Translations under genes and position numbers: made by a program
In this document: piece after piece, positions 42,731-51,216 of the stretch
How positions within the stretch are numbered: position 1 is the stretch's first letter
Layout: the number at the start of each line of letters is the position of its first letter
NCBI GenBank assembly: GCA_017429945.1
Contig: JAFRNY010000026.1
Span: 46,979-110,978, forward strand
DNA length: 64,000 nt
From: Bacteroidaceae bacterium
GTDB lineage: Bacteria; Bacteroidota; Bacteroidia; Bacteroidales; Bacteroidaceae
Direction: 5' to 3'
The notes under the pieces: generated by a model
What the model saw: the letters and a program-made list of their open reading frames with translations, nothing else
What the model was told of the DNA's origin: nothing
Databases searched by the model: none

Positions 42731-44728
42731 TCATTTAACCTTGAATATCGTTGTGGGCGCCGTACTGTCTTTTACGACGCGGCCTTGCCTGATGAGCTGG
42801 ACGTGAAGGCGCTGCTTCGCGTCGCGATAGGCACGTAGGTCGAAGAGGGCGCCGCAGAGGTGCACGTTGCGCAGAGTCATCTCAGGCCAGGCTTGTGGCA
42901 GGCGCGGCGCTACGCTGAAGCTGCGGAGACCTGTGGGTCGGATGCCGAAGAGACCTTCTGTGATGATGCGGGCGTAGAGTGCGCTCTCGGCCGAGAGGTG
43001 GCGCTGGTTGCCCTCGGGCCACGCCTCGATGGCATAGGGCACATGGCTGCCCAGGAGTCGCGTGCGCGAATAATACTGCAGGAAAGGTAGGGTGCGCTCG
43101 GTGTCGCCCGCCATGAGTGCGCCGCGCAGGGCATAGAGCGTGGAGCGGTCCCAGAACGTCTCGCTGCCCGCCTGAGTGAGCATGCCGTCGTTGGTCCAGA
43201 GGCGAGGTGAATAGAGTGCGTCGATTGTGCCTTTGGCCCTCTCGAAGATGCCCATGGTCAGCGGTATGCAGATCCACGAGCGCAGCACGGTGTTGCCGTC
43301 GTAGTAGCGATATGTGTCGAAACCTTCGACCTGCGCGTGGAAGAAGCTGTCGATGGCCTTGCGCAGACGGCGGGCCTGCTGCTCGTAGGTCTTGGCCACG
43401 GTGGCGGGTTTCTTAAGGTCGCGCGCCAGATAGGCTGCGGAGAGGAGTGCGTCGTAGTAGAGCGACGATGTGCAGAGGTTGGCATCGCCCGAGGGGAAGC
43501 GCCCTTCCAGCTCATCGCGGTCGGACCGCACTACGCCGGCGTCGTTTATCTGGCGGCGACAGTACTCCAGCGTCCACTGTATCAAGGGCCATAGCTGCTC
43601 GGCCTCGCTGCGGTCGCCACGTGCCAAGGCATAGCGCGAGGCCCCGTAGGCTATCATGGCGGCATCGCCGCGGTCGCCGGCGCCGTTCCAGTAGTCAGTG
43701 CCCTCGGCGATGATGCTGCTGGGGATGGGGCGCCACTCGGCGTTCATCCATTGTGCGAACATGCGCCATGAGTTCATGGCCGAGGCGTTGGCATAGTCAT
43801 AGCCGGTGAAGGGGAAGAAGGGGTTGGCGTATTCAGCCTGGTCGTTGGCCCATATGGCAGCGTAGTAGCGCTCGCCGCCGGGGCCGTGCATGGGGCCGTT
43901 CTTGGTCTGGAAGATGCTCTCGCAGGCCCTGATTTTAGAGAACGCAAACATGCGGTTGAGCACGCTGTCGGGCGTTTCCAACACGAGGTTGTGCTGCCAC
44001 TGCTCCACGAGTGCGCGGCGCTCTGCTAACTCCTTGGCGGCGGTGCACACCAAGGGTTGCTCGCTGGCGCGACGGGCACTGACGACAGCCGAGAACGTGA
44101 GGCTCTGCTGCGGCTCCAAACGGAACGAGCCCGTGCCGTAGAGCCGCTCTTCGACCACGTAGGCGCCATCGACGCCCTTTGCGGCATCGCTCGTCAGGCG
44201 GTGCTCGGTAGGTTCTATGCTTAATGCCACGGGCTTGTCGCCGAGGTTTGTCAGTTCATATTCCTCGACCAATGCGGGCTGCGTGGGCGAAGGACTCAGG
44301 GTGCGCCGCACGCCTATCGTGGCGAAGCGGCTGACAACGGACATCATACCCTTGAGCGAGATCTGCTCCACCTGTTCCTTGCGGTCGACGAGGCGGCCCT
44401 GCCCTACGAGCACGCTGGCCAGAGGTTCCCAGTCGACATAGCGTATGAAACTGGCGTGCGTGTCGTTGGGGATAGTGCGCAGCATTGGGAACACCAGGTG
44501 GCGCTCACACGTGAAGCGGCCTTCCGGTGTGATGCCATAGTGGAGGACGACAGCCATCTGCCGGCCGGCCATCTCGATGTGGTCGGTGTGGGCGCGCCCG
44601 TCGTTGGTCCAGGTGATGCCTCCCTCGCCGTTGAGGGCCCAAAATGATTGCTGCTCCTGCGCACGTGCACGAGGAATAAATAATGTGGCTGCCAGCGCTA
44701 AGGCGCACAGTAGATGCGATACTTTCAT
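42731..44728 (-). CDS. Six-hairpin (alpha/alpha)6 glycosidase-like protein
   Basis: A 665-aa secreted protein (signal to about residue 23, ARA). An N-terminal beta-sandwich of about 250 residues is followed by an alpha/alpha barrel with AIWANDQAEYANPFFPFTG, YWNGAGDRGDAAMIAYGASRYAL, SDRDELEGRFPSGDANLCTS and GSETFWDRSTLYALRGALM. The acidic residues in these segments suggest an active hydrolase. It probably trims oligosaccharides in the periplasm or outside; the linkage is not evident. Upstream lies a long octamer repeat, so it is probably monocistronic. Confidence 0.75.
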   Translation of the reverse strand: MKVSHLLCALALAATLFIPRARAQEQQSFWALNGEGGITWTNDGRAHTDHIEMAGRQMAVVLHYGITPEGRFTCERHLVFPMLRTIPNDTHASFIRYVDWEPLASVLVGQGRLVDRKEQVEQISLKGMMSVVSRFATIGVRRTLSPSPTQPALVEEYELTNLGDKPVALSIEPTEHRLTSDAAKGVDGAYVVEERLYGTGSFRLEPQQSLTFSAVVSARRASEQPLVCTAAKELAERRALVEQWQHNLVLETPDSVLNRMFAFSKIRACESIFQTKNGPMHGPGGERYYAAIWANDQAEYANPFFPFTGYDYANASAMNSWRMFAQWMNAEWRPIPSSIIAEGTDYWNGAGDRGDAAMIAYGASRYALARGDRSEAEQLWPLIQWTLEYCRRQINDAGVVRSDRDELEGRFPSGDANLCTSSLYYDALLSAAYLARDLKKPATVAKTYEQQARRLRKAIDSFFHAQVEGFDTYRYYDGNTVLRSWICIPLTMGIFERAKGTIDALYSPRLWTNDGMLTQAGSETFWDRSTLYALRGALMAGDTERTLPFLQYYSRTRLLGSHVPYAIEAWPEGNQRHLSAESALYARIITEGLFGIRPTGLRSFSVAPRLPQAWPEMTLRNVHLCGALFDLRAYRDAKQRLHVQLIRQGRVVKDSTAPTTIFKVK

Positions 44729-44742
44729 GCCGTCGGTAGGTT

Positions 44743-44988
44743 AGGTTGTGAGGTTGTGAGGTTTTGAGGTTGTGAGGTTGTGAGGTTGTGAGGTTTTGAG
44801 GTTGTGAGGTTGTGAGGTTGTGAGGTTGTGAGGTTTTGAGGTTGTGAGGTTGTGAGGTTTTGAGGTTGTGAGGTTGTAAGGTTGTGAGGTTGTGAGGTTG
44901 TGAGGTTGTGAGGTTGTGAGGCGAAGCAACCTTATAACCTTATAACCTCATAACCTCATAACCTTATAACCTCATAACCTTACGAAAC
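44743..44988. repeat. Octamer tandem array with inverted partner
   Basis: About 180 bp of GAGGTTGT/GAGGTTTT units (44743-44920), a short centre GAGGCGAAGCAACC, then about 60 bp of ATAACCTT/ATAACCTC units (44934-44988), which are complementary to the first arm. A minus-strand frame through it (LTTSQPHN repeats) is not a gene. Confidence 0.9.
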
Positions 44989-45012
44989 TGGAGCTTGCGA
45001 AAGTTAAGAAGG

Positions 45013-46332
45013 TTATTCGTAGATGAGGGTGGTGAGGCGATCGGGATCGAAGACGTCGAGGGCGATGTCGTGGAGCTGTGCCGGCGTCAGCGCGTCGAGC
45101 TGCTTGAAGCGCTCGGCGAGGGTGTAGGTGCGGCCGGTGTGGAGGTATTGCTTGCCCATGGCGAGGGCGCTGTTCTCGAGGTTGTCGGCAGCGATGGCCA
45201 TCTGCCCTTTCAGCTGCCGGCGGGCGGCATCGAGGGTGCGCTGCGGGAGAGGTTTGTCGACGAGTCGCGAGAGCTCGCGGCGCACGAGGCGCAGGCAGCG
45301 ATGCACATCGGCGTGGTCGCACCCGAAATATACGGCCCACACACCGGTGGCGGTGTAGGGCGTGAGGCTGCTCTCCACGGTGTAAACGAGGCCTGTGCGC
45401 TCACGCAGGGCGAGCGAGAGGCGCGAGTTCATGGCCGGGCCGCCAAGGATGTTGCTCAGCAGAGCGAGCCCCAAGTGGCGCGGGTCGCTGAGGGCATAGG
45501 CACGAGCGCCGAGCATGACGTGAGCCTGGTGACAGTTCTTTTTGATGATGGTAGAAGACTCTCCCCCCGAAGAAGACTCTCCCCCCGCCCTCCCTGCTAG
45601 GGAGGGAGCGGTTACCTTTGAGTATGAGGGCACGCAGCTGACAAAGCATTCTGCTCCCTCCCTCGCTCGGCTCGAAGAGACGCTTGATCCTTCAAGAACA
45701 GGGAGGGCGGGGGGAGAGTCTTTTTCGGGGAGGCACTTCCTCACCTCTTTCTCTGTGACGTTGCCTTTTACGAAGAGCACGGCGCGGGCGGGGCTGTAGA
45801 GGCGGCTCGTGAAGGCCTGCAGGTCGGCACTGGTGTACTGCCGCAGGCGCTCTTCGCGGCCCAGAATGTTGCGCCCGAGGGGATGGCCGGGGAAGAGGAG
45901 TGCTTCGAAATCGTCGTAGATGAGTTCGGCTGGCGAATCGCGATAGCTCTCTATCTCGTCGATTACCACCTCGCGCTCCTTCTCGAGCTCGGCCTGCGGA
46001 AAAGTGCTATGAAAGACTATGTCGAGAAGCAGGGGCAGTGCGCGGCGCAGGTGTTGGCGCAGGAAGACGCTGTAGTAAACGGTCTCCTCCTTGCCAGTGT
46101 AGGCGTTGAGATCACCGCCTACACTCTCCATGCGATTCAGGATTTGCACTGAGCTTAGGCGTGGCGTGCCCTTGAAGCTCATGTGCTCCACGAAATGCGC
46201 CATGCCGCTCTCGCTGTCGAGCTCGTCGCACGTGCCTGCTGCCACGGCGATGCCGGCATAGACGACGTTCTCTGAAGCCTCGTCGTCGAGGATTACACGC
46301 AGACCGTTATCGAGGTTGAAACAATGACGCAT
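45013..46332 (-). CDS. M16 family zinc peptidase with in-frame palindromic insert
   Basis: A 439-aa processing-peptidase-like protein of the inverzincin clan. The HxxEH motif is HFVEH (His46, Glu49, His50), with the third ligand at Glu126 in EREVVIDEIESY. The C-terminal half (VMLGARAYALSDPRHLGLALLSNILGG, LRERTGLVYTV) is typical. Between them, residues about 205-262 (SPPALPVLEG ... SLAGRAGGESS) are encoded by a nested inverted repeat and have no counterpart in the family. No signal peptide is seen. It follows the Rid-fold gene by 14 bp and closes the long minus-strand run. Confidence 0.9.
   Translation of the reverse strand: MRHCFNLDNGLRVILDDEASENVVYAGIAVAAGTCDELDSESGMAHFVEHMSFKGTPRLSSVQILNRMESVGGDLNAYTGKEETVYYSVFLRQHLRRALPLLLDIVFHSTFPQAELEKEREVVIDEIESYRDSPAELIYDDFEALLFPGHPLGRNILGREERLRQYTSADLQAFTSRLYSPARAVLFVKGNVTEKEVRKCLPEKDSPPALPVLEGSSVSSSRAREGAECFVSCVPSYSKVTAPSLAGRAGGESSSGGESSTIIKKNCHQAHVMLGARAYALSDPRHLGLALLSNILGGPAMNSRLSLALRERTGLVYTVESSLTPYTATGVWAVYFGCDHADVHRCLRLVRRELSRLVDKPLPQRTLDAARRQLKGQMAIAADNLENSALAMGKQYLHTGRTYTLAERFKQLDALTPAQLHDIALDVFDPDRLTTLIYE
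45575..45720. repeat. Nested palindromic element inside the M16 peptidase gene
   Basis: Outer perfect 22-bp inverted arms at 45575-45596 and 45699-45720 (arm GACTCTCCCCCCGCCCTCCC then TG). Inner perfect 11-bp arms AGGGAGGGAGC (45599-45609) and GCTCCCTCCCT (45653-45663). The frame is preserved throughout. Confidence 0.9.
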
Positions 46333-46346
46333 GGCAAGCAGTAGGG

Positions 46347-47486
46347 TCAGAAGTCGCGGAAGTCGGGATTATTGCACTGGCGTATGGCCACGCACTCCAT
46401 CTCGATGAGCCATGTGGGGCGGCACACGGGTGCGAGGGTGATGACGTAAGGCGTCGAAGGGAATTTCTGGGCAAACATTCGGCTCACGCAGTCGTAGTCG
46501 GCGAAGTCGCGAAGATAGACGATAATCTGTGCCACGTCGTCGAAGGTGGTGTCGGCCTCAGCGAGCAGGGCCTCAACGTTCTCCCACATGCGCTCGGTCT
46601 GGCGCACGATGTCGCCCACGTGGACTACTTCGCCACGGTTATTGATCGAGGCTGTGCCACTGATGTAGACATGGCGGCGGTCGCCGTAGTCCATGCGAGT
46701 GCCGCGCTCGAAGGTGACGCCATACTCGTAGGTGGAGTTGAGGTGTGTGCGGGCGTAGAGGTAGCACTGCTGCGCGGGCTGGAATCCTATGAGGGCGTAG
46801 GTTCCGAGCTGCACAAGTGCGCGGGTGTCGGCAGGCAGTCCTCCGATGCCTGTTGACGAGATGTAATGAGTTTTTTCAGTGAGGCCCTGCTGTATGAAGT
46901 TCTCGCGGCGGGCGCGCACCATGCCGGCATACTGGGTATCGACATCGCGGACGTAGAACCACGTGCGGATGCAGTTGTCGGCCAGCGTAGCGCCGAAGCG
47001 CTGCAGCAGCTCTTCGTAGGCAGTGAGGAGGTTCTCGGTCTGGCAGGCGCTGTCGCCGCTGTGCTCGTGCATGCCCATTTTCCAAAGGTGCTGGTAGCCA
47101 TTGTGGCGGGCTATGACGAGGCCGTCGTGGTTCTCGACGCTCATATCGTGTACGAGGTAGAGCCAGGCTGCCACCTTTGAGCCGTCGAGCGGCGGCTGTT
47201 GAATGCACGAGACGGAGCAGTCGCGGTCGATGCTCACGAGCGGCTGCTGGTTGGCAGCGTCGCTGAGGAAATAGCGCTTGAAGATGGTCTGCGAACCGGC
47301 GCACTGCGGCGTGGCCAGCAGTGCTTGTTCGGCACGATAGATGCGGTCGAACTGTCCGACAAAGAGCTCGCCGCGCGGCTCCACATGGAGTATGGCGTGC
47401 TGCTCCTTGATCTTGCCTTCAGGGGCGAAGGTCGAGATTTCGGCCGTAACTCCCAATTCTGAAAATATAATCTTTTCGGTGATCAT
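46347..47486 (-). CDS. Rid/chorismatase-fold protein
   Basis: A 379-aa cytoplasmic protein. The C-terminal third is a YjgF/Rid-like domain (HVYISGTASINNRGEVVHVGDIVRQTERMWENVEALLAEA, then DDVAQIIVYLRDFADYD). The N-terminal part resembles FkbO/Hyg5-type chorismatases, including NCIRTWFYVRDVD and GLPADTRALVQLGTYALIGF. It may hydrolyse chorismate or an enamine/imine; the reaction is not clear. It starts 6 bp after the cytochrome c lipoprotein stop and so looks part of the same transcript. Confidence 0.75.
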   Translation of the reverse strand: MITEKIIFSELGVTAEISTFAPEGKIKEQHAILHVEPRGELFVGQFDRIYRAEQALLATPQCAGSQTIFKRYFLSDAANQQPLVSIDRDCSVSCIQQPPLDGSKVAAWLYLVHDMSVENHDGLVIARHNGYQHLWKMGMHEHSGDSACQTENLLTAYEELLQRFGATLADNCIRTWFYVRDVDTQYAGMVRARRENFIQQGLTEKTHYISSTGIGGLPADTRALVQLGTYALIGFQPAQQCYLYARTHLNSTYEYGVTFERGTRMDYGDRRHVYISGTASINNRGEVVHVGDIVRQTERMWENVEALLAEADTTFDDVAQIIVYLRDFADYDCVSRMFAQKFPSTPYVITLAPVCRPTWLIEMECVAIRQCNNPDFRDF

Positions 47487-47492
47487 TTATCT

Positions 47493-48206
47493 TTATTCAG
47501 TAATCAATCCATTAATCCAGTTGTCGATGAGGGCGATGGAGGTTGTTTCTTTTATCATGTTGGCATGGTCGAAGCGGACGCCGGCATCAGGGTCGCCGTG
47601 GATGACCTTGTGGAGGAGGCTCTCGTCGGCATTGCCGGGAACGACGCGCAGACCATTCTCTGGCAGGCGTGCGGGGTGGTTGACGAGTTGGTCGTAGCTC
47701 TGCCCTTCGACGAGGGTGAGCGAGCCTGCCGGCGTGGCACCGAGTCCGTGGCAGCGTGCACAGGTGCCAGTGAAGACGAGGTCTTGTATGGCTTTGTACA
47801 TTCCCACGTCAACGCTACCTGCCTCGAGGCGTATGGTGTCGCCCTCGAGCTGACTTACAGGCACGCTGGCGAAGGTGACGACGCGCTCGCGCAGACGGTT
47901 TGTGGCGCATAGTTCTATGGTGGCGATGTCGTCGCTGGTGAGGCTGAGGTCGGTGGCAAACGGTTCGCCATCAGTGGCCTGCAGCTTCTTCTGCACCACG
48001 GCATACGTGCCGCCTTCGGCAAAGCCTGCGAGAACGATGCTGTACTGCGAACTCCACGAGTCGAGGCCTGTGAGCGTGGCGCTGAGCGTCGCAATCTTTC
48101 CCTCGGTCGTCACGGCGTCGTCGCTGTCGATGATGTCGCCTTCGTCGCAGGCTGTGAGCGTCAACAGCGCCAAAAGCGTTGCAAATATAGTGCTGTTTTT
48201 GAACAT
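47493..48206 (-). CDS. c-type cytochrome domain lipoprotein
   Basis: A 237-aa lipoprotein (lipobox LTAC, Cys20). A beta-rich N-terminal region is followed by one haem-binding CxxCH motif, CARCH at 149-153, and LPENGLRVVPGNADESLLHKVIHG, a typical small cytochrome c signature. It lies between the second porin and the Rid-fold gene in a run that also encodes a di-haem oxidoreductase and imelysin, so it may pass electrons in an iron- or peroxide-related periplasmic system. Confidence 0.8.
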   Translation of the reverse strand: MFKNSTIFATLLALLTLTACDEGDIIDSDDAVTTEGKIATLSATLTGLDSWSSQYSIVLAGFAEGGTYAVVQKKLQATDGEPFATDLSLTSDDIATIELCATNRLRERVVTFASVPVSQLEGDTIRLEAGSVDVGMYKAIQDLVFTGTCARCHGLGATPAGSLTLVEGQSYDQLVNHPARLPENGLRVVPGNADESLLHKVIHGDPDAGVRFDHANMIKETTSIALIDNWINGLITE

Positions 48207-48255
48207 TCTATATATCCTTTTGGAATAATTAACAAAAAGCGTTGCTTAATCTCCT

Positions 48256-49530
48256 TCAGAACGAGTACTGGAGCATGACGACGGCGCGATGAGTGGCTAC
48301 GCCGAGGTCGTCGATGTCGCGGTCGAGCTGACGGTCGTGACCCCAGCGGCCCACGTACTCGTACATGCCCGAGAGCTTGAGGTTGCACGATGGGATGAAG
48401 TAGTTAAGGCCAATGGCCGGTGCGTTGAGGAAGCCTCCCGTGCCTGTGGCTCCGAAGCCGTTGCGGTCGAAGAAATCGTAGCGCAGTGCGGGCTGCAGAT
48501 GCTTCGTGACGAAATAACCTGCCTGTACGTAGGCTCCGAGGTAGTTGTACTCGTTGTGGATTTTCTGCCGCTTCGTGAAGTCAACTTGCATATAATACAG
48601 CTCTGCGGCGAGATAAAGGCGCTTCCACAGCATTGCAAATTCGGCTCCGATGCGCAGGTCGTTGGTCGACTCGCTCTCGCTCTCGACGTTGTAGTTAGCC
48701 GACAGGCCAACAAGCATCTTCTTCTCGTTCAAGAGTTTGGGATTACCTTGCGAGGCAGGCATGGCGCCGAAGGGCTGATAGGTGAGGCGGCCGGCATAGA
48801 GGAGCGAAGGCAGATGAACATCGTCGGAGAGCGTCTTCGACGCGGTGTTGACGTTGATGCCTGTGCCATTGAAGAGGCCAAGCTCATAACCTATGTTCTT
48901 CTTCGTCATGCCGTGAAACTCCACGCCGAGGTCGAAACCTGTGGCAAAGGCTGGCGTGACGGCATTGAGCGAGTAAGGCAGAATGACGGCCTGCGTCATG
49001 GAGTTTGGCAGCGAGGGCATAAGCGTCTCGCCGAGTGTGGTGAGGTAGGCGTGGGAGAAGGGCGTCTTGAACTTACCTACACGGAAGTGTGCGGCGGGGG
49101 AGATACCATAGTCGATCCATGCCTGCTGGAGTATGGCAGCTCCGGAGGCTGCGGCGTTGATGCAGAGGTTGTAGTCGATCTTACCAAAGGCGCGCCCCGT
49201 GAAGCCGAGGATGGCGTTGGGGATGGCAAAGCCGCTGTTGGCCACGTTGTCCTGGTTGTAGGCTTTATCGAGGCCCTCGCTGTCGTACCAGTTGAAATTG
49301 CCCGAGGCCTGCAGCATCAGATAGGGCTTGAAAACGAAGCGGCCGTCCTTGCTCTGGAGCGTGAATCCGCGGTTGTCGGCGATGGGGACGACGCCGTTGT
49401 CCATGTCGAGGGTAGAGGAAGACCCACCCCCGACCCCTCCCGTGAGGGAGGGGAGAGAGGTATCTTCTGCTAATATGGGACTAGTTGATAGTGCGAGAGA
49501 TAAAAGGAATAGGAAATGTTTATGGGTCAT
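48256..49530 (-). CDS. Phosphate-selective porin O/P-like protein with repeat-encoded N-terminal segment
   Basis: A 424-aa outer-membrane protein (signal to about residue 21, ILA). The barrel contains FKPYLMLQASGNFNWYD, FRVGKFKTPFSHAYLTTLGE, YDFFDRNGFG and ends MLQYSF, as in OprO/OprP-like porins. Right after the signal peptide, SLPSLTGGVGGGSSS is encoded by a 35-bp repeat arm (49421-49455) nearly identical to the arm between rimP and nusA. It lies in the imelysin gene run, so metal or redox-related transport is plausible; the substrate is unknown. Confidence 0.85.
   Translation of the reverse strand: MTHKHFLFLLSLALSTSPILAEDTSLPSLTGGVGGGSSSTLDMDNGVVPIADNRGFTLQSKDGRFVFKPYLMLQASGNFNWYDSEGLDKAYNQDNVANSGFAIPNAILGFTGRAFGKIDYNLCINAAASGAAILQQAWIDYGISPAAHFRVGKFKTPFSHAYLTTLGETLMPSLPNSMTQAVILPYSLNAVTPAFATGFDLGVEFHGMTKKNIGYELGLFNGTGINVNTASKTLSDDVHLPSLLYAGRLTYQPFGAMPASQGNPKLLNEKKMLVGLSANYNVESESESTNDLRIGAEFAMLWKRLYLAAELYYMQVDFTKRQKIHNEYNYLGAYVQAGYFVTKHLQPALRYDFFDRNGFGATGTGGFLNAPAIGLNYFIPSCNLKLSGMYEYVGRWGHDRQLDRDIDDLGVATHRAVVMLQYSF
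49421..49455. repeat. GC-rich repeat arm inside the porin gene
   Basis: GACCCACCCCCGACCCCTCC then CGTGAGGGAGGGGAG. It differs from 8051-8086 by one substitution and one base of length. It is read in frame on the minus strand just after the signal peptide. Confidence 0.85.
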
Positions 49531-49655
49531 GATGAAAATGAGTATGATGAATAGGTTATTGCATTATAATGATTAGTAGTTATGATAGGTATATGGAAAT
49601 ACTTTTCTTGATGGTAACCTCTCTTCCCCTTGAGGGGGAGCGGGGAGGGGGTCCG

Positions 49656-51098
49656 TTACAACGACTCGAGGAACCTTATGAGTGCGTGGCGGTCGTCGCG
49701 ACTCATGTTTTTGAACTTATTCTTCGAGGCCTCGCCCTCGCCGCCATGCCACATGATAGCTTCGGTGAAGTTGCGTGCGCGACCGTCGTGGAGGAAGTAG
49801 GTGTGGCCGTTGACTTTCTCCTGCAGGCCAATGCCCCAAAGGGGCGTCGTACGCCACTCGTTGCCGCGGGCCAAGCCGCTGACATAGTTGTCGTTGAGGC
49901 CTACGCCCATAATCTCAGAGCCCATATCGTGAAGCAGGAAGTCGCTGTAGGGATGTATGGTCTGGCGGCCGAGCCATGGCAGTTGTGTGCCGTTGAGGAG
50001 CGTGGTGCCGCGTGCTCGGGTGTGAAGCGTGGCGGCGTGACAGAGTCCGCAGCCTGCCTGGTAGAAGAGGTCTTGTCCGCGGCGCACAGTCTTGTTGTTG
50101 ACATTGCGGCGGGCAGGCACTCCGAGGCACTGGAGGTAGAGGTCGACGTCCTCCATATCTTCGGTGGAGATATCAAGCTGGTCGTAGAGGAGTCCCATGA
50201 GCGAGCCCTGCTCCATCTGCCGCTGACCCTCGCAAATCTCTTCGGGATAGCGGCTGTTGGTGACGCCCATATCGCTCGAGAAACCGAGCTCTACGGTGAG
50301 GTCGGCATGCTGTGCTTTGTTGCCGCCGACGCCGAGGCGTCGCTGTCCGCGCTCGTTGATATAGTTGCAGCGGCCACTGATGCCCCATTCGGGGTAGTTG
50401 CTCTTGCGCGCCAGAGCCTCAATCTCAACGGGGTCGAGGGCCATGATCTGGCCCATGCCTACGTGGCGCAGCGGAATGCGCACCGAGCAGAAGAGGTCCT
50501 CGGGCCGAATGCTGTCGGCATACCACTCGCTGATACTGTATTCGGGGTAGCAGAGCTCGTACTCCTCGCCGTCGGGGAACTGAAATTTCTGGTAGTGTTT
50601 CGTGACGTGGATCTTGCCTTCGGGCTCCACGCCGTAGATGGCTTGGTCGTGAATTACGCGGCCGTAGTCCTGAAAAAAGACACCGTTCTTGCGCGTAACG
50701 TAGACGAGCATCGACGAGAAGCCGTAGGAACCACTGCCCTCGGCATCCTCCCACAGCGCAGGCTTCGTGCGGCCGGCGTTGCGGTGGCAGCTGCCACAGC
50801 TGTAGCCGGCATAGACTGGACCGAGGCCTCCGCCGTAGCCGTTGGAGCTTGTGCGTGCGTCGTCATAGAGCTTGTCGCCGCGCATGAACCGTTTCTTCAG
50901 GTCGCCCGTGACCCAGTCGGCCTCGCTGTCGAAGGCGAATGACGAGGTGGAGAAGATTGTCGAGGTGCCGGCCGAGAGTGCGTAGCCTGTGGGCACCTCG
51001 AAATCGGCCTCGGTAAAACCTTCCTCATCGACGTCGCAGGCAGCAAGTGCTATGGTCGCAAGCGGGAAAAGGAAAATGTGTTTCAGATTGATTTTCAT
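49656..51098 (-). CDS. Di-haem oxidoreductase family lipoprotein (putative peroxidase-like)
   Basis: A 480-aa lipoprotein (LAAC, Cys21) with two haem-attachment motifs, CGSCH at 101-105 and CGLCH at 350-354, and the family segments LPWLGRQTIHPYSDFLLHDMG, RGNEWRTTPLWGIGL and FLHDGRARNFTEAIMWHGGE. These are the marks of the di-haem oxidoreductase (thiol oxidoreductase/MauG-like) family often encoded beside imelysins in iron-acquisition loci. It probably handles electrons in the periplasm during metal capture. A GC-rich half-repeat lies just beyond its stop. Confidence 0.9.
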   Translation of the reverse strand: MKINLKHIFLFPLATIALAACDVDEEGFTEADFEVPTGYALSAGTSTIFSTSSFAFDSEADWVTGDLKKRFMRGDKLYDDARTSSNGYGGGLGPVYAGYSCGSCHRNAGRTKPALWEDAEGSGSYGFSSMLVYVTRKNGVFFQDYGRVIHDQAIYGVEPEGKIHVTKHYQKFQFPDGEEYELCYPEYSISEWYADSIRPEDLFCSVRIPLRHVGMGQIMALDPVEIEALARKSNYPEWGISGRCNYINERGQRRLGVGGNKAQHADLTVELGFSSDMGVTNSRYPEEICEGQRQMEQGSLMGLLYDQLDISTEDMEDVDLYLQCLGVPARRNVNNKTVRRGQDLFYQAGCGLCHAATLHTRARGTTLLNGTQLPWLGRQTIHPYSDFLLHDMGSEIMGVGLNDNYVSGLARGNEWRTTPLWGIGLQEKVNGHTYFLHDGRARNFTEAIMWHGGEGEASKNKFKNMSRDDRHALIRFLESL

Positions 51099-51216
51099 CG
51101 TGATAATATAGCTTAATGAGAAGCATTCTCTTTAGACGCCAAAGAAGCAAAGGCCGGCACGCGCAGTGCCAGAGCCTTCACTTCTGAAGCTTTAGTCTAG
51201 TATGTCGTCGAGGTGA

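Noticed and set aside
44741-44929. A 62-codon minus-strand frame encoding LTTSQPHN repeats
   Set aside because: It is a translation of the GAGGTTGT octamer array; the opposite arm and the lack of any start context mark it as non-coding.
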